Assembly (NCBI RefSeq): GCF_000733295.1
Contig: NZ_JPMI01000008.1
Span: 1 to 64,000, forward strand
Direction of reading: 5' to 3'
DNA length: 64,000 bases
Origin: Archangium violaceum Cb vi76
GTDB lineage: Bacteria > Myxococcota > Myxococcia > Myxococcales > Myxococcaceae
Under the pieces are notes generated by a model. The model was not told the DNA's origin. It made no database searches and saw nothing but the letters and a program-made list of their open reading frames with translations. Made by a program: the position numbers and the translations under genes. Numbering within the stretch: position 1 is the first letter of the stretch; each line of letters opens with the position of its first letter. Positions 51,568-60,563 of this stretch are shown here, piece by piece.

Positions 51568-54500
51568 ATGAGCAACACCATGTCTTCTGCCCGGTCTGGT
51601 TCGTCCGAGAGATTCATCCCCGCGGGTTTCTTCGCCTTCCGGACTCCGCTGCTTCCGTTCGATGCCCTGGTGGAGTTGTTGGGGGCGGGAAGCGGAGGGG
51701 GTTGGAGTGACGAGGCCCTGCGCCGCTCGCGCGAGCGGCTGCGCCAGTGGGTGGAGGAGCCCGTCGTCCGGGAAGCGCTCTTCCTCGCCTCGCCCAGCCT
51801 GGATGAGAGCCTGTCCATCTGGCTCAGCGCGCCGGAGTCGGAGCGTGGGCAGAAGGTGGAGCGGTCGCTGGTGCGCTACTTCTCGCGCATGGCGGGCCGC
51901 GCGACGCCCTTCGGGCTGTTCGCCTCCAATGGCGTGGGACGCGTGGACACGGCGACGCGGCTGAGCATTGGCGGGCGCGGCACGCTGCGCAAGCACACGC
52001 GGCTGGACGCGGAATATGTCTGGTCCCTCGCGGAGGCGCTGCAGCGTCAGCCGGAGGTGCGGGAGTCGCTGCGCTTCTTCCGCAGCACCAGCATCCACGC
52101 CACGCCCAACCAGTACCGCTACGTCGAGGCCCGTCAGTCCGGGGAGAAGCGCACCTATGGGCTGGTGGCCGTCGCGCGCTCGTCCCACCTGGACGCCGTC
52201 CTCGAGCGGGCGCGCACGGGCGCCACGCTGGCGGAACTGGCCCAGCTCCTGGTGGACGCGGAGCCGGATCTCTCCCTGGAGGAGGCCCGGCAGTACATCG
52301 AGTCCCTGGCCGAGTCCCAGCTCCTGGAGCCGGAGTTCGCCCCGCCCCTGACGGGTCCCGAGCCCGTCCCCGCCCTGCTCACCCAGACGCGGCGGCTCGC
52401 CCCGCTCGCCTCCGTGAGCGAGCGGCTGGCCTCCGTACAGGCCATGCTCCAGAAGATGGACGAGATGGCCCCGGGGCTCGGGCCCGAGTCCTACCGGGAG
52501 GTGGCCCACGCCCTGGAGGGACTGCCGGTCCCCGTGGAGGTGGGGCGTCTGTTCCAGGTGGACACCCTCCGCCCGAATGCCGGCGTCACGCTGTCCCAGC
52601 GCGTAACGGACGAGCTGCTGCGCGGCGTGGAGGTCATCCGGCGCATCACCCCGCGCACGGAGACGTTGGAGCCGCTGCGCCAGTTCCGCGAGCGGTTCGT
52701 CGCGCGCTACGAGGAGCGCTCGGTGCCCCTGCTGGAGGCCCTGGACGAGGAGCGCGGCATCGGCTTCGCGCTCGACGCGCGCCCCGGCGCCGCCACGGGT
52801 CCGCTGCTCCAGGGGTTCGCCTTCCCCTTGCGAGGCAGGGATCAGGCCCGCGTGGATCGGCGCTGGCCGTACCTGCTGCGCCTGGTCGACTCGGTCCACC
52901 GCGGCGGCCGCCAGGAGCTCGCGCTCACCCCCGAGGACGTGGATGCCCTGGAGGTGGAGGATCCCATCCAGTTGCCGGACTCGCTCGGCCTGGCGGGCAC
53001 GCTCGCGGGGCGCTCGGCCGAGGCGGTGGATCGCGGGGAGTTCCGCTTCCTGCTCGACTTCCTCTATGGGCCCTCCGGTGCCACGCTCCTGGGGCGCTTC
53101 TGCCAGGGGGACCCGGAGCTGACGGCCCTGGTGCGCCAGCACCTGGAGGCCGAGGAGGCGCTGCGCCCCCATGCCGTCTTCGCCGAGGTCGTCCACATGC
53201 CGGACGATCGGCGCATGGGCAACATCCTGGGCCGCCCCAACCTGCGGCGGCATGATCTCGTCTTCATGGGCCAGTCCGGGCTGCCCGGGGAGGCCCGCAT
53301 CGAGCCCGAGGATCTCCTGCTCTCCGTGGAGGGAACGCGGCTGGTGCTGCGCTCGCGGCGGCTGGGCAAGGAGGTCATCCCCCGGCTGACGAGCGCCCAC
53401 AACTTCGCCATGTACGGGCTGGGGGTGTACCGCTTCCTGTCGATCCTCCAGGCGCAGGATGGGCAGGGCGGCGCCTTCCACTGGGGCCTGTTGCAGCACT
53501 CGCCCTTCCTGCCGCGGGTGACGTACAGGAAGATGGTGCTGTCGCTGGCGCGGTGGAACGTGGATCGCGCGCAGTTGCAGGAGTGGAGCCGGCCCCAGGG
53601 CGCCGAGCGCTTCGAGGCCGTGCAGCGCTTCCGCCAGGCCATGCGGCTGCCCAGGTGGATCTGCCTGCGTGACGGCGACAACCTGCTGCCCATCGATCTG
53701 GACAGCCCGCTGAGTGTGAACACCCTCGTGCACCTGGTGAAGGATCGGTCGCTGGCGACGCTCGAGGAGATGTTCCCGGGCGTCGACGAGCTGCCGGTGG
53801 AGGGCAGCGACGGGCGGTACGTGAACAGCCTGGTGATTCCCTTCGTCCGGGCTCCCGCCACGCAGCCGTCCGCCCCGGCCACCCCGCGCGAGAGGCCGGC
53901 CCCGCCGCCGCTCCGCCGCCGCTTCCCGCCCGGCTCCGAGTGGCTCTACCTCAAGCTGTACGCGGGCGCGGCGAGCGTGGATCGGCTGCTGCGCAACGAG
54001 CTGGGGGACACCATCCGCGAGGTGCTGGCCTCGGGCGCGGCGGATCGCTGGTTCTTCCTCCGCTACCGGGATCCCGACTTCCACCTGCGGTTGCGCTTCC
54101 ACGGAGACCCCTCGCGCCTGCAGTCGGAGGTGTGGCCGCGGCTGAGGGACACCTGCGAGAAGGTGCTCGAGGAGGGCACGGGCTGGCGCCTGCAACTGGA
54201 CACGTACGAGCGCGAGGTGGAGCGCTACGGAGGCCCCGCCGGCATCGAGCTGGCGGAGGAGCTCTTCGCGGCCGACAGCTCGGCGGCGCTCGAGCTGGTA
54301 CGGGCCTATGGCGGAGACCGCGGAGCGGATCTGCGCTGGCGCCTGCTGCTCAAGGGCATGGACCTGATGCTGGACGACCTGGGGCTGCCACTGGCCGAGC
54401 GGCTGTCCGTCGTGCAGGCGATGCGCACCGGCTTCGGGGCGGAGTTCAGCGTGGACCGCAGCACCCGGTTCGAGGAGCAGCTCAGCCAGCGCATGCGCCG

Positions 54501-54792
54501 CGAGCGCAAGGTGCTGGAGACGATCCTCTCGGCCGGGCAGGCGTCCACGGGTCCGCTCCAGCCCGGGCTGGCCGCCTTCCAGCAGCGCAGCGCCCGCGTG
54601 AAGCCGGTGGCCGAGCGGCTGCGGCTCGCCGCCGAACAGGGCGCGCTGACGGTGTCAATCAAGGGCCTGGCCGAGAGCCTGCTCCACATGCAGGTGAACC
54701 GCGTCCTCGCCGATGAGCACCGGCGCCACGAGCTCATCCTTTATGACTTCCTGACGAGGTTGTACCGTTCCGCTCTCGCAAGGGGACGATAG
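51568..54792 (+). CDS. Class I lanthipeptide dehydratase LanB (fused, full length)
   Basis: A 1074-residue full-length LanB. It activates core Ser/Thr by glutamylation from Glu-tRNA and then eliminates glutamate. The N-terminal glutamylation domain carries RYFSRMAGRATPFGLFASNG, the classic (R/T)xTPFGLF motif with its Arg. Inner motifs include LRKHTRLDAEYVW and RRHDLVFMGQSG. The C-terminal elimination domain (SpaB_C type) begins after a Pro-rich linker at WLYLKLYAGAASVDRLL and includes WFFLRYRDPDFHLRLRFHG. ATG 51568 is used; ATG 51580 is possible and neither has a strong ribosome-binding site, in keeping with moderate expression. Followed at once by the HlyD gene. Confidence 0.95.
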   Translation: MSNTMSSARSGSSERFIPAGFFAFRTPLLPFDALVELLGAGSGGGWSDEALRRSRERLRQWVEEPVVREALFLASPSLDESLSIWLSAPESERGQKVERSLVRYFSRMAGRATPFGLFASNGVGRVDTATRLSIGGRGTLRKHTRLDAEYVWSLAEALQRQPEVRESLRFFRSTSIHATPNQYRYVEARQSGEKRTYGLVAVARSSHLDAVLERARTGATLAELAQLLVDAEPDLSLEEARQYIESLAESQLLEPEFAPPLTGPEPVPALLTQTRRLAPLASVSERLASVQAMLQKMDEMAPGLGPESYREVAHALEGLPVPVEVGRLFQVDTLRPNAGVTLSQRVTDELLRGVEVIRRITPRTETLEPLRQFRERFVARYEERSVPLLEALDEERGIGFALDARPGAATGPLLQGFAFPLRGRDQARVDRRWPYLLRLVDSVHRGGRQELALTPEDVDALEVEDPIQLPDSLGLAGTLAGRSAEAVDRGEFRFLLDFLYGPSGATLLGRFCQGDPELTALVRQHLEAEEALRPHAVFAEVVHMPDDRRMGNILGRPNLRRHDLVFMGQSGLPGEARIEPEDLLLSVEGTRLVLRSRRLGKEVIPRLTSAHNFAMYGLGVYRFLSILQAQDGQGGAFHWGLLQHSPFLPRVTYRKMVLSLARWNVDRAQLQEWSRPQGAERFEAVQRFRQAMRLPRWICLRDGDNLLPIDLDSPLSVNTLVHLVKDRSLATLEEMFPGVDELPVEGSDGRYVNSLVIPFVRAPATQPSAPATPRERPAPPPLRRRFPPGSEWLYLKLYAGAASVDRLLRNELGDTIREVLASGAADRWFFLRYRDPDFHLRLRFHGDPSRLQSEVWPRLRDTCEKVLEEGTGWRLQLDTYEREVERYGGPAGIELAEELFAADSSAALELVRAYGGDRGADLRWRLLLKGMDLMLDDLGLPLAERLSVVQAMRTGFGAEFSVDRSTRFEEQLSQRMRRERKVLETILSAGQASTGPLQPGLAAFQQRSARVKPVAERLRLAAEQGALTVSIKGLAESLLHMQVNRVLADEHRRHELILYDFLTRLYRSALARGR

Positions 54793-55737
54793 ATGAGCGC
54801 GGCACCAGAGCGATTGTTCCGCCAGGAAGCCCTGGAACATCACGGGCGGAGCGAAGTGCAGGGCAGTCTGCTGAAGCTCACCCCCATCTGGGCCCGGGTC
54901 GCCTATTGGCTGGTGTTGGTCTTGTGCGTGACGGTGGGCGTGGGGCTGGCGATCGTCAGCATCCACGACTATGCCCAGGGGCCGGTGCTCATCCAGGTGA
55001 AGGGGCTGGAGGAAGTGAGCGCCACCTCGGGGGGCCGGGTGAGCCGGATCCTCGTCAAGCGCGGGCAGCAGGTCCGCGCGGGCGAGCCGCTGGTGGAGCT
55101 GTACTCCGGAGGCGAGACGGCGGAGCTGGAGCGCGCCAACGAGGAGTTCCGCGCCCAGTTGGCGGCGCGGCTGTTGGATCCCCAGGACGGAGCGGCGCGC
55201 CAGTCCCTGGCCAGCCTGCGTGCGCAACTGGATCTGAGTGGCGCACGCCTGTCGGAGCGCACCCTCAAGGCGACCGTGGATGGGTGGGTGCGGGAGATCC
55301 GCGTGCGCGAGGGCCAGCACATCTCGGTGGGAGACCGGGTGGCCACGCTCATGAAGGAGGGCACCGAGTCGTATGCACTGGCGCTGGTGCCCGGCCAATA
55401 CCGGCCCATGCTCCAGCAGGGGCAGAGCATGCGCCTGGAGCTGCAGGGCTTCGCCTACCTCTACCAGGACCTCGAGGTGACGCACGTGAGTGACGAGCTC
55501 CTGGGGCCCGCCGAGGTGAAGCGCTACCTGGGCGCCGACCTGGGTGATGTGGTCACGCTCACCGGGCCCGTGGTGGCCGTGGAGGCCCGCCTGCCGCACG
55601 ACACCTTCCGCGTCCAACACTACAACTACCGCTTCTACAACGGCATGCTGGGCACGGCCCGGGTCCGGGTCCGCAGCCGCAACGGATGGTCCATGCTGAT
55701 CCCCGCGATCGATCTGCTCCGGAGGGACCGTGGCTGA
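54793..55737 (+). CDS. HlyD-family adaptor for the lanthipeptide exporter
   Basis: A 314-residue membrane-fusion protein. A single N-terminal membrane helix (VAYWLVLVLCVTVGVGLAIV) is followed by a biotinyl-lipoyl-like half (VSATSGGRVSRILVKRGQQV), a short helical hairpin, and the second lipoyl half (LKATVDGWVREIRVREGQHI) plus beta barrel. The ATG follows the lanB stop directly. Together with the peptidase-containing ABC transporter it would form a type I secretion route across the envelope; no outer-membrane TolC gene is adjacent. Confidence 0.88.
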   Translation: MSAAPERLFRQEALEHHGRSEVQGSLLKLTPIWARVAYWLVLVLCVTVGVGLAIVSIHDYAQGPVLIQVKGLEEVSATSGGRVSRILVKRGQQVRAGEPLVELYSGGETAELERANEEFRAQLAARLLDPQDGAARQSLASLRAQLDLSGARLSERTLKATVDGWVREIRVREGQHISVGDRVATLMKEGTESYALALVPGQYRPMLQQGQSMRLELQGFAYLYQDLEVTHVSDELLGPAEVKRYLGADLGDVVTLTGPVVAVEARLPHDTFRVQHYNYRFYNGMLGTARVRVRSRNGWSMLIPAIDLLRRDRG

Positions 55738-57967
55738 GCAGCAGGAGCCGAAGGAGCCGAAGCACTCGCCCTCGCTGGCGGAGCGATTCCCGGCCCTGGC
55801 GAGGTTGGGCAGTGGCCTGCGCAAGCGCCGCATCCGCTTCGTGGCCCAGGTCACCGCGGTGGACTGCGCGGCGGCGTGTCTGGCGATGGTGCTGGGCTAT
55901 TGGGGCCGGCAGATGCGCCTGGAGGAGGTCCAGCGCGCCGCCGGCCTGCTGAACCTGCATGGCGTGAACGCGCGGGCCCTGCTCGAGGCGGGCCGCCGCT
56001 TCGGCCTGACGGGACGCGCGGCCCAGGTGGAGATCGACAGCCTGGGGGCGCTGCCCATCGGGAGCATCCTCCACTGGGAGTTCCGCCACTTCGTCGTCTT
56101 CGAGGGGCTGACGCGGCAGGGCGTGCAGGTGGTGGATCCGGCCTATGGCCGCCGCTACCTGTCCATGGAGCAGTTCCGCAAGTCCTTCACCGGCATCGCC
56201 CTGCTGTTCGAGCCGTCGGAGACCTTCGAGACGGGCACGGCCGTGCGGGGTCCGAGCCGCTACCTGCGCAGCCTGCTGGAGGCACGCCCCATCCTCCTGC
56301 GCGTGCTGGTGATGTCGCTGCTGTTGCAGTTCTTCGCCCTCGCGCTGCCCTCGCTCACCGGGGCGTTGGTGGACTTCGTCATCCCCACGGGAGACCTGTC
56401 CATGCTCACCCTCCTGTCGGTGGGGATGGGCGTGCTGCTCGTCTTCCAGTTCCTGTCCACCATGGTGCGCTCGCACCTGCTGCTGCACCTGCGCACGCAC
56501 CTGGACGCGCGCCTGACGGTGGGCTTCCTGGATCACCTCGTCCACCTGCCCTTCGCCTTCTTCCTGCTGCGCTCCTCGGGAGACCTGATCGCCCGGCTCA
56601 ACAGCAACGCCACCGTGCGCGAGCTGCTCACGTCCGGGGCGCTCTCGGCGCTGCTGGACGGAATGCTGGCCACCACCTACCTCTTCCTCCTGCTGGCCAT
56701 GAACTGGAAGCTGGGCCTGCTGGCGGTGGGCCTGGCGCTGGCGCAGGTGCTCGTCTTCATCCTGTCGCGCGAGCGGCAGCGCGAGCTGATGTCCCGGGAC
56801 CTGGAGGTCTCGGCCGCGGCGCGTGGCTACGAGGTGGAGATGATGACGGGCATGCAGACCATCAAGTGCCTGGGTGTGGAGACGCGCTCGGTGCAGCACT
56901 GGTCCAACCTCTACGTGGATGTGCTCAACGTGTCGCTGGAGCGCGGGCGCGTGGACGCACTCGTGGAGTCCCTCACGGGCGTGCTGCGCCTGGGCTCTCC
57001 GCTGATCCTCCTGATCGTCGGCACCCACCAGGTGATGCAGGAGCAACTGCGGCTGGGCGAGATGCTGGCGCTCAACGCGCTGGCGGTGGGCTTCCTCGTG
57101 CCCATCGCCAACCTGGTGACCAATGCGTTCCGGGTGCAGTTGGTGGGCACCTACCTGGAGCGCGTGGACGACGTGCTGGAGACGCCGCTGGAGCAGCAGT
57201 CGGGCACGGCGCGCCGGAGCATCGAGCTGCGCGGTGGCATCCAGCTCGACAATGTCTCATTCCGCTACGGGCCCCTCTCCCCCATGGTGGTCCAGGACAT
57301 CTCGGTGAAGATCCAGCCCGGACAGTTCGTCGCCATCGTGGGACGCTCGGGCGCGGGCAAGTCCACGCTCGCCCACCTGTTGCTCGGGCTCTACCAGCCC
57401 ACCGCGGGGAGCATCTTCTTCGACGACGCACCGCTGGCGGAGCTGGACGTCTACGAGCTGCGCCAGCAGCTGGGGGTGGTGCTGCAGAACCCCATCCTGT
57501 TCCGCGGGGACATCCGCCGGAACATCGCGTACGTGGATCCCTCGCTGCCGCTGCAGTCGGTGATGGCGGCCGCCAAGTTCGCCCAGGTGCACGACGACAT
57601 CATGGCGATGCCCATGCAGTACGACACCCTGCTCAGCGAGTCGGGCAGCTCCGTGTCGGGCGGGCAGCGCCAGCGCATCGCCCTGGCCCGGGCCTTGGCG
57701 TGCGATCCGGCCATCCTGCTGCTGGACGAGGCGACGAACGCGCTGGACGTGAAGACGGAGCGCGCGGTGCAGGAAGCACTCGCCCAGCTCCAGTGCACCC
57801 GCGTGGTGATTGCCCACCGGCTGACCACCGTGGAGCGGGCGGATGTCATCCTCGTGATGGAGAAGGGGCGCCTGGTGGAACAGGGCTCGCACGCCGAGCT
57901 GATCGCCCGCCGTGGCTTCTACTACGAGCTGGTCGCCGCGCAGCAGGTGGGTGACCTGGCGGCGTGA
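55730..57967 (+). CDS. Peptidase-containing ABC exporter (C39, LanT-type)
   Basis: A 745-residue bifunctional transporter. The N-terminal C39 peptidase has the catalytic Cys in FVAQVTAVDCAAACLAMVLG, His in FRHFVVFEG and Asp in VVDPAYGRRYL; it cuts leaders after double glycine. Six membrane helices (for example VLVMSLLLQFFALALPSLTG) precede the ATPase, with Walker A GRSGAGKST, signature SVSGGQRQRIALARAL, Walker B ILLLDEATNALD and H loop IAHRLTTV. GTG 55730 overlaps the HlyD stop and has GGAGGG upstream. The match between this peptidase and the precursors' VVGG site ties export to the tandem precursor genes. Confidence 0.95.
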   Translation: MAEQQEPKEPKHSPSLAERFPALARLGSGLRKRRIRFVAQVTAVDCAAACLAMVLGYWGRQMRLEEVQRAAGLLNLHGVNARALLEAGRRFGLTGRAAQVEIDSLGALPIGSILHWEFRHFVVFEGLTRQGVQVVDPAYGRRYLSMEQFRKSFTGIALLFEPSETFETGTAVRGPSRYLRSLLEARPILLRVLVMSLLLQFFALALPSLTGALVDFVIPTGDLSMLTLLSVGMGVLLVFQFLSTMVRSHLLLHLRTHLDARLTVGFLDHLVHLPFAFFLLRSSGDLIARLNSNATVRELLTSGALSALLDGMLATTYLFLLLAMNWKLGLLAVGLALAQVLVFILSRERQRELMSRDLEVSAAARGYEVEMMTGMQTIKCLGVETRSVQHWSNLYVDVLNVSLERGRVDALVESLTGVLRLGSPLILLIVGTHQVMQEQLRLGEMLALNALAVGFLVPIANLVTNAFRVQLVGTYLERVDDVLETPLEQQSGTARRSIELRGGIQLDNVSFRYGPLSPMVVQDISVKIQPGQFVAIVGRSGAGKSTLAHLLLGLYQPTAGSIFFDDAPLAELDVYELRQQLGVVLQNPILFRGDIRRNIAYVDPSLPLQSVMAAAKFAQVHDDIMAMPMQYDTLLSESGSSVSGGQRQRIALARALACDPAILLLDEATNALDVKTERAVQEALAQLQCTRVVIAHRLTTVERADVILVMEKGRLVEQGSHAELIARRGFYYELVAAQQVGDLAA

Positions 57968-57993
57968 GGTTCCCGCCCCCGGCCTCCAGCGGC

Positions 57994-58893
57994 CTACGGC
58001 TTGGCCGCCGTGGGCCCCGGGGGAGTCAGTGCCGGCAGGCTCACGTCCACCACCAGGCCGATGGGGATGCGCCCGCGTAGCTCCGGGGAGAGCTCCAGCC
58101 GGGCCTCGGCGCGCAGGTGGCGGGAGGAGGGATCCAACTCCGGGGAGATGCGATCCACCACGCCCTTGAGGGGCTGGGGCAGCCGAGCCACGTGCACCCA
58201 CACCTCACTGCCCGGACGCAGAAGCGTGGCCAGGGCCTGGGGAACGGCGAAGCGCAGCCGGAGATCCTCCCGCACGAGCCGGAGGATGGGCGTCGCCCGG
58301 TTCACCAGCATCCCCGGCTGGACGTACTGCTCCGAGACGATGCCCGTGAAGGGGGCACGGATGCGCGCCTGCTCCAACGTCTCGGTGGCCACGGCCACCT
58401 GCGCCTTCATCTCCGCGAGCTTCGCCTTGGCGAGATTCAGGTCCACGGAGGCGAGCTGCACGCCCTGCTCCGCGGTCTCCACCTCCTCGCCCGCGGCGTA
58501 GGAACGGATCTGCTGCTGGCGTTGGGACTTCTGCTTCGCGTGCTCGAGCTGCAGGACGGCACGCGCATGCTCGGCCTCGGCGGCCTGCAGTTGCGCCTGG
58601 CGGGCGGAGAGCTCCAACTGCCACACCCGCGTCTCCAGGATCGCCACCACCTGGCCCGCCTCGACACGATCCCCCAGGTGGGCCTTCACCTGATCCAACC
58701 GCCCCTCCACCAGGGGTGCGAGATCCAACGTCTGGCTGGCGGCGATGACACCGACGAGCGGAGCGGCCCGAGGCGCGGGCGCCACCGGCGGGGCGCTCTC
58801 CGTGGAAACGGGAGGAGCAACGGGCTGGGCCGCGGCGGCGCCCATACCCAACGTGGCCAGACAGGTGAGAACCCACCGTGAAGAAGACGCCAT
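57994..58893 (-). CDS. RND-type efflux periplasmic adaptor
   Basis: A 299-residue exported adaptor with a signal peptide (RWVLTCLATLGMGAAAA), lipoyl half LAPLVEGRLDQVKAHLGDRV, a long helical hairpin rich in Gln/Lys/Ala (SARQAQLQAAEAEHARAVLQ), the second lipoyl half IRAPFTGIVSEQYVQPGMLV and a beta barrel. This is the MexA/AcrA type rather than the HlyD toxin type. Its partner pump is not in the window. It is convergent with the lanthipeptide exporter, 26 bp away, so it is probably not part of that operon. Confidence 0.87.
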   Translation of the reverse strand: MASSSRWVLTCLATLGMGAAAAQPVAPPVSTESAPPVAPAPRAAPLVGVIAASQTLDLAPLVEGRLDQVKAHLGDRVEAGQVVAILETRVWQLELSARQAQLQAAEAEHARAVLQLEHAKQKSQRQQQIRSYAAGEEVETAEQGVQLASVDLNLAKAKLAEMKAQVAVATETLEQARIRAPFTGIVSEQYVQPGMLVNRATPILRLVREDLRLRFAVPQALATLLRPGSEVWVHVARLPQPLKGVVDRISPELDPSSRHLRAEARLELSPELRGRIPIGLVVDVSLPALTPPGPTAAKP

Positions 58894-58999
58894 GCGCCCA
58901 TTGTCGCGTGAGCGGGGCCCTACCCGCCAGGAGCCTCTTGCCCAGGCGAGGCGGAAAAGAAGGATTCCTTGCATCAGGCGTCACCGCCTGCCCGCTCGG

Positions 59000-59019
59000 C
59001 CCTCTCCCGTGGGAGAGGG
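59000..59019. repeat. Dispersed palindromic repeat, copy 7
   Basis: Perfect CCCTCTCCC/GGGAGAGGG hairpin with a 2-nt loop. It lies just downstream of the imuB stop on the minus strand. The CCCTCACC block of other copies is missing. Confidence 0.75.
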
Positions 59020-59030
59020 CGGGCCGGGCG

Positions 59031-60542
59031 CTAATCGAAGAGGCCCTGGAGATAGAAGCGGCCATCCCTCGCGTCCCGGAACACCCACGCCGGGCCCAGT
59101 CCCTCGAAGTGCACCCGATAGTAGTCCCGGCTGTACGGCCTCGCGTCCCACCAGTCCCCGCTCAGCCGCTCCGGGCCCACCAGCGCCATCACCCGGCGCC
59201 TCCGGCCTCCCAGCCTCGCCGCCAGCAACTCCCCCGAGGCCGTCATCTCCACGTCGATCGTCGCCGGTGTCCCCAGCATCCGCGAGGGCCGCTCCCGCAT
59301 CACCTCGGGCACCGGCTCCGCCGCTTCCACGGGTTGGAGCAATTCGCCTTCCAGTCCGCGCCTCATGGGCGGTGGCCGGAAGGTCTTCGTCTCATACGCC
59401 TCCTCGGGCCGGTGCGTGTCCTCCAGCGCCGCCATGAAGAGCGCGTCCTCTCCCAGCGCCGTCGCCAGCCTCGAGAGCACCACCTCCAGTGCCGCGTCTC
59501 CCTCGGGTGCATCCCCCAGAGAGAGTTGCTGGCCCCGGTCCTCACAGTCCTCCTCCACCCGGAGGATCAGCCCCGCCACCGGTCCCTCGAGCCGCACGTC
59601 CGACAGCCGGTGCCGCGTCAGCTCCAGCAGCATCTTCGCCTGCGCCGTCGGCCTCGCCAGCGTCAGCGGCACCACCGCCTGTCCCGACGGGTCCAGCTTC
59701 AACGTCAGGTTCATCCGCACCGCCGCGCGCTTCCGGCCTCCCAGCCGTCCGCACAGCCGGTCCAGCACCGTCTTCAGCGCGAACTGCAGCGGCTCCAGCG
59801 ACTCGGCCGGCCACTCCAACGTCAGCTGCTCCTCCAGCACCTCCTCCAGCACCTCCGCGATGAACGGGGTCTCATCCCCTCCCCGGCAGCGCGCGTGCGC
59901 CCTCATCCCCGCCGCCCCGCCTCGCGCCGTCACCGCCCCCACCGGCAGCCCCGCCACCTCGCCCAGCGTCATCAGCCCGAGCGCCGCGAACGCCGTCTGC
60001 TCCGGGCCCTCCAGCGCGCTCAGCGGCAGTGGCGCCAGCGCCCTCGCGCTCTCTCCTTCCGGCACCACGCTCATCCGCGGCGCCCCATGTCTCGCCAGCG
60101 CCCTCGCGGTGAACTTCTCCGAGGCCACCACCACCCGCCCCCTCCACCCCAGCTCCGAGCACTGCGCCAGCACCTTCGCGCACAGCCCCTCCTCCCCCTT
60201 CGCCAGGTGGGCCGCGCTCGCGTCGAACCACAGCCCGTCCGGCTCCGACAGTTGGAAGCCCGGCGCCAGCCCCATCAGCATCTCGCCAATGCCCACCAGC
60301 GCCCGCCGCTCCTCCTCGGGCCGGTACGGAAAATGTCTCAGCGCCGGCTCCAGCGCCGTCGCCGCCGTCACCGTCATCCCCTGCTTCACTCCCGCCTTCA
60401 GCGCACTCGTGGACGCGCACGCCACCCGCTGCTGGCCTCGCACCTCCTCCACCAGCACGAAGGGCTTGCCCGCCAGCTCCGGCAGCTCGATGACCTTGCG
60501 CTGCACCGGGAAGCGCGAAAAGTGCAGAAACCCCAGCCGCAT
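59031..60542 (-). CDS. imuB: ImuB, Y-family polymerase-like mutasome protein
   Basis: A 503-residue ImuB, the hub of the ImuA-ImuB-DnaE2 mutasome. It has the Y-family fold (LGFLHFSRFPVQRKVIELPE, KPFVLVEEVRGQQRVAC, SALKAGVKQGMTVTAATAL) but lacks the acidic residues at the start and middle that bind catalytic metal, as is usual for ImuB, so it is non-catalytic. QQLSLGD in the C-terminal half resembles a beta-clamp-binding motif (QLxLF type). The protein ends with the conserved FRDARDGRFYLQGLFD. It follows imuA after 21 bp and is not linked to dnaE2, which lies about 40 kb away. Confidence 0.92.
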   Translation of the reverse strand: MRLGFLHFSRFPVQRKVIELPELAGKPFVLVEEVRGQQRVACASTSALKAGVKQGMTVTAATALEPALRHFPYRPEEERRALVGIGEMLMGLAPGFQLSEPDGLWFDASAAHLAKGEEGLCAKVLAQCSELGWRGRVVVASEKFTARALARHGAPRMSVVPEGESARALAPLPLSALEGPEQTAFAALGLMTLGEVAGLPVGAVTARGGAAGMRAHARCRGGDETPFIAEVLEEVLEEQLTLEWPAESLEPLQFALKTVLDRLCGRLGGRKRAAVRMNLTLKLDPSGQAVVPLTLARPTAQAKMLLELTRHRLSDVRLEGPVAGLILRVEEDCEDRGQQLSLGDAPEGDAALEVVLSRLATALGEDALFMAALEDTHRPEEAYETKTFRPPPMRRGLEGELLQPVEAAEPVPEVMRERPSRMLGTPATIDVEMTASGELLAARLGGRRRRVMALVGPERLSGDWWDARPYSRDYYRVHFEGLGPAWVFRDARDGRFYLQGLFD

Positions 60543-60563
60543 CTCCGTTCCCCTCCCCTCGAC

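Noticed and set aside
57968-58893. The RND-type adaptor as part of the lanthipeptide exporter
   Set aside because: It is on the opposite strand, is of the AcrA type, and the locus already has its own HlyD adaptor.
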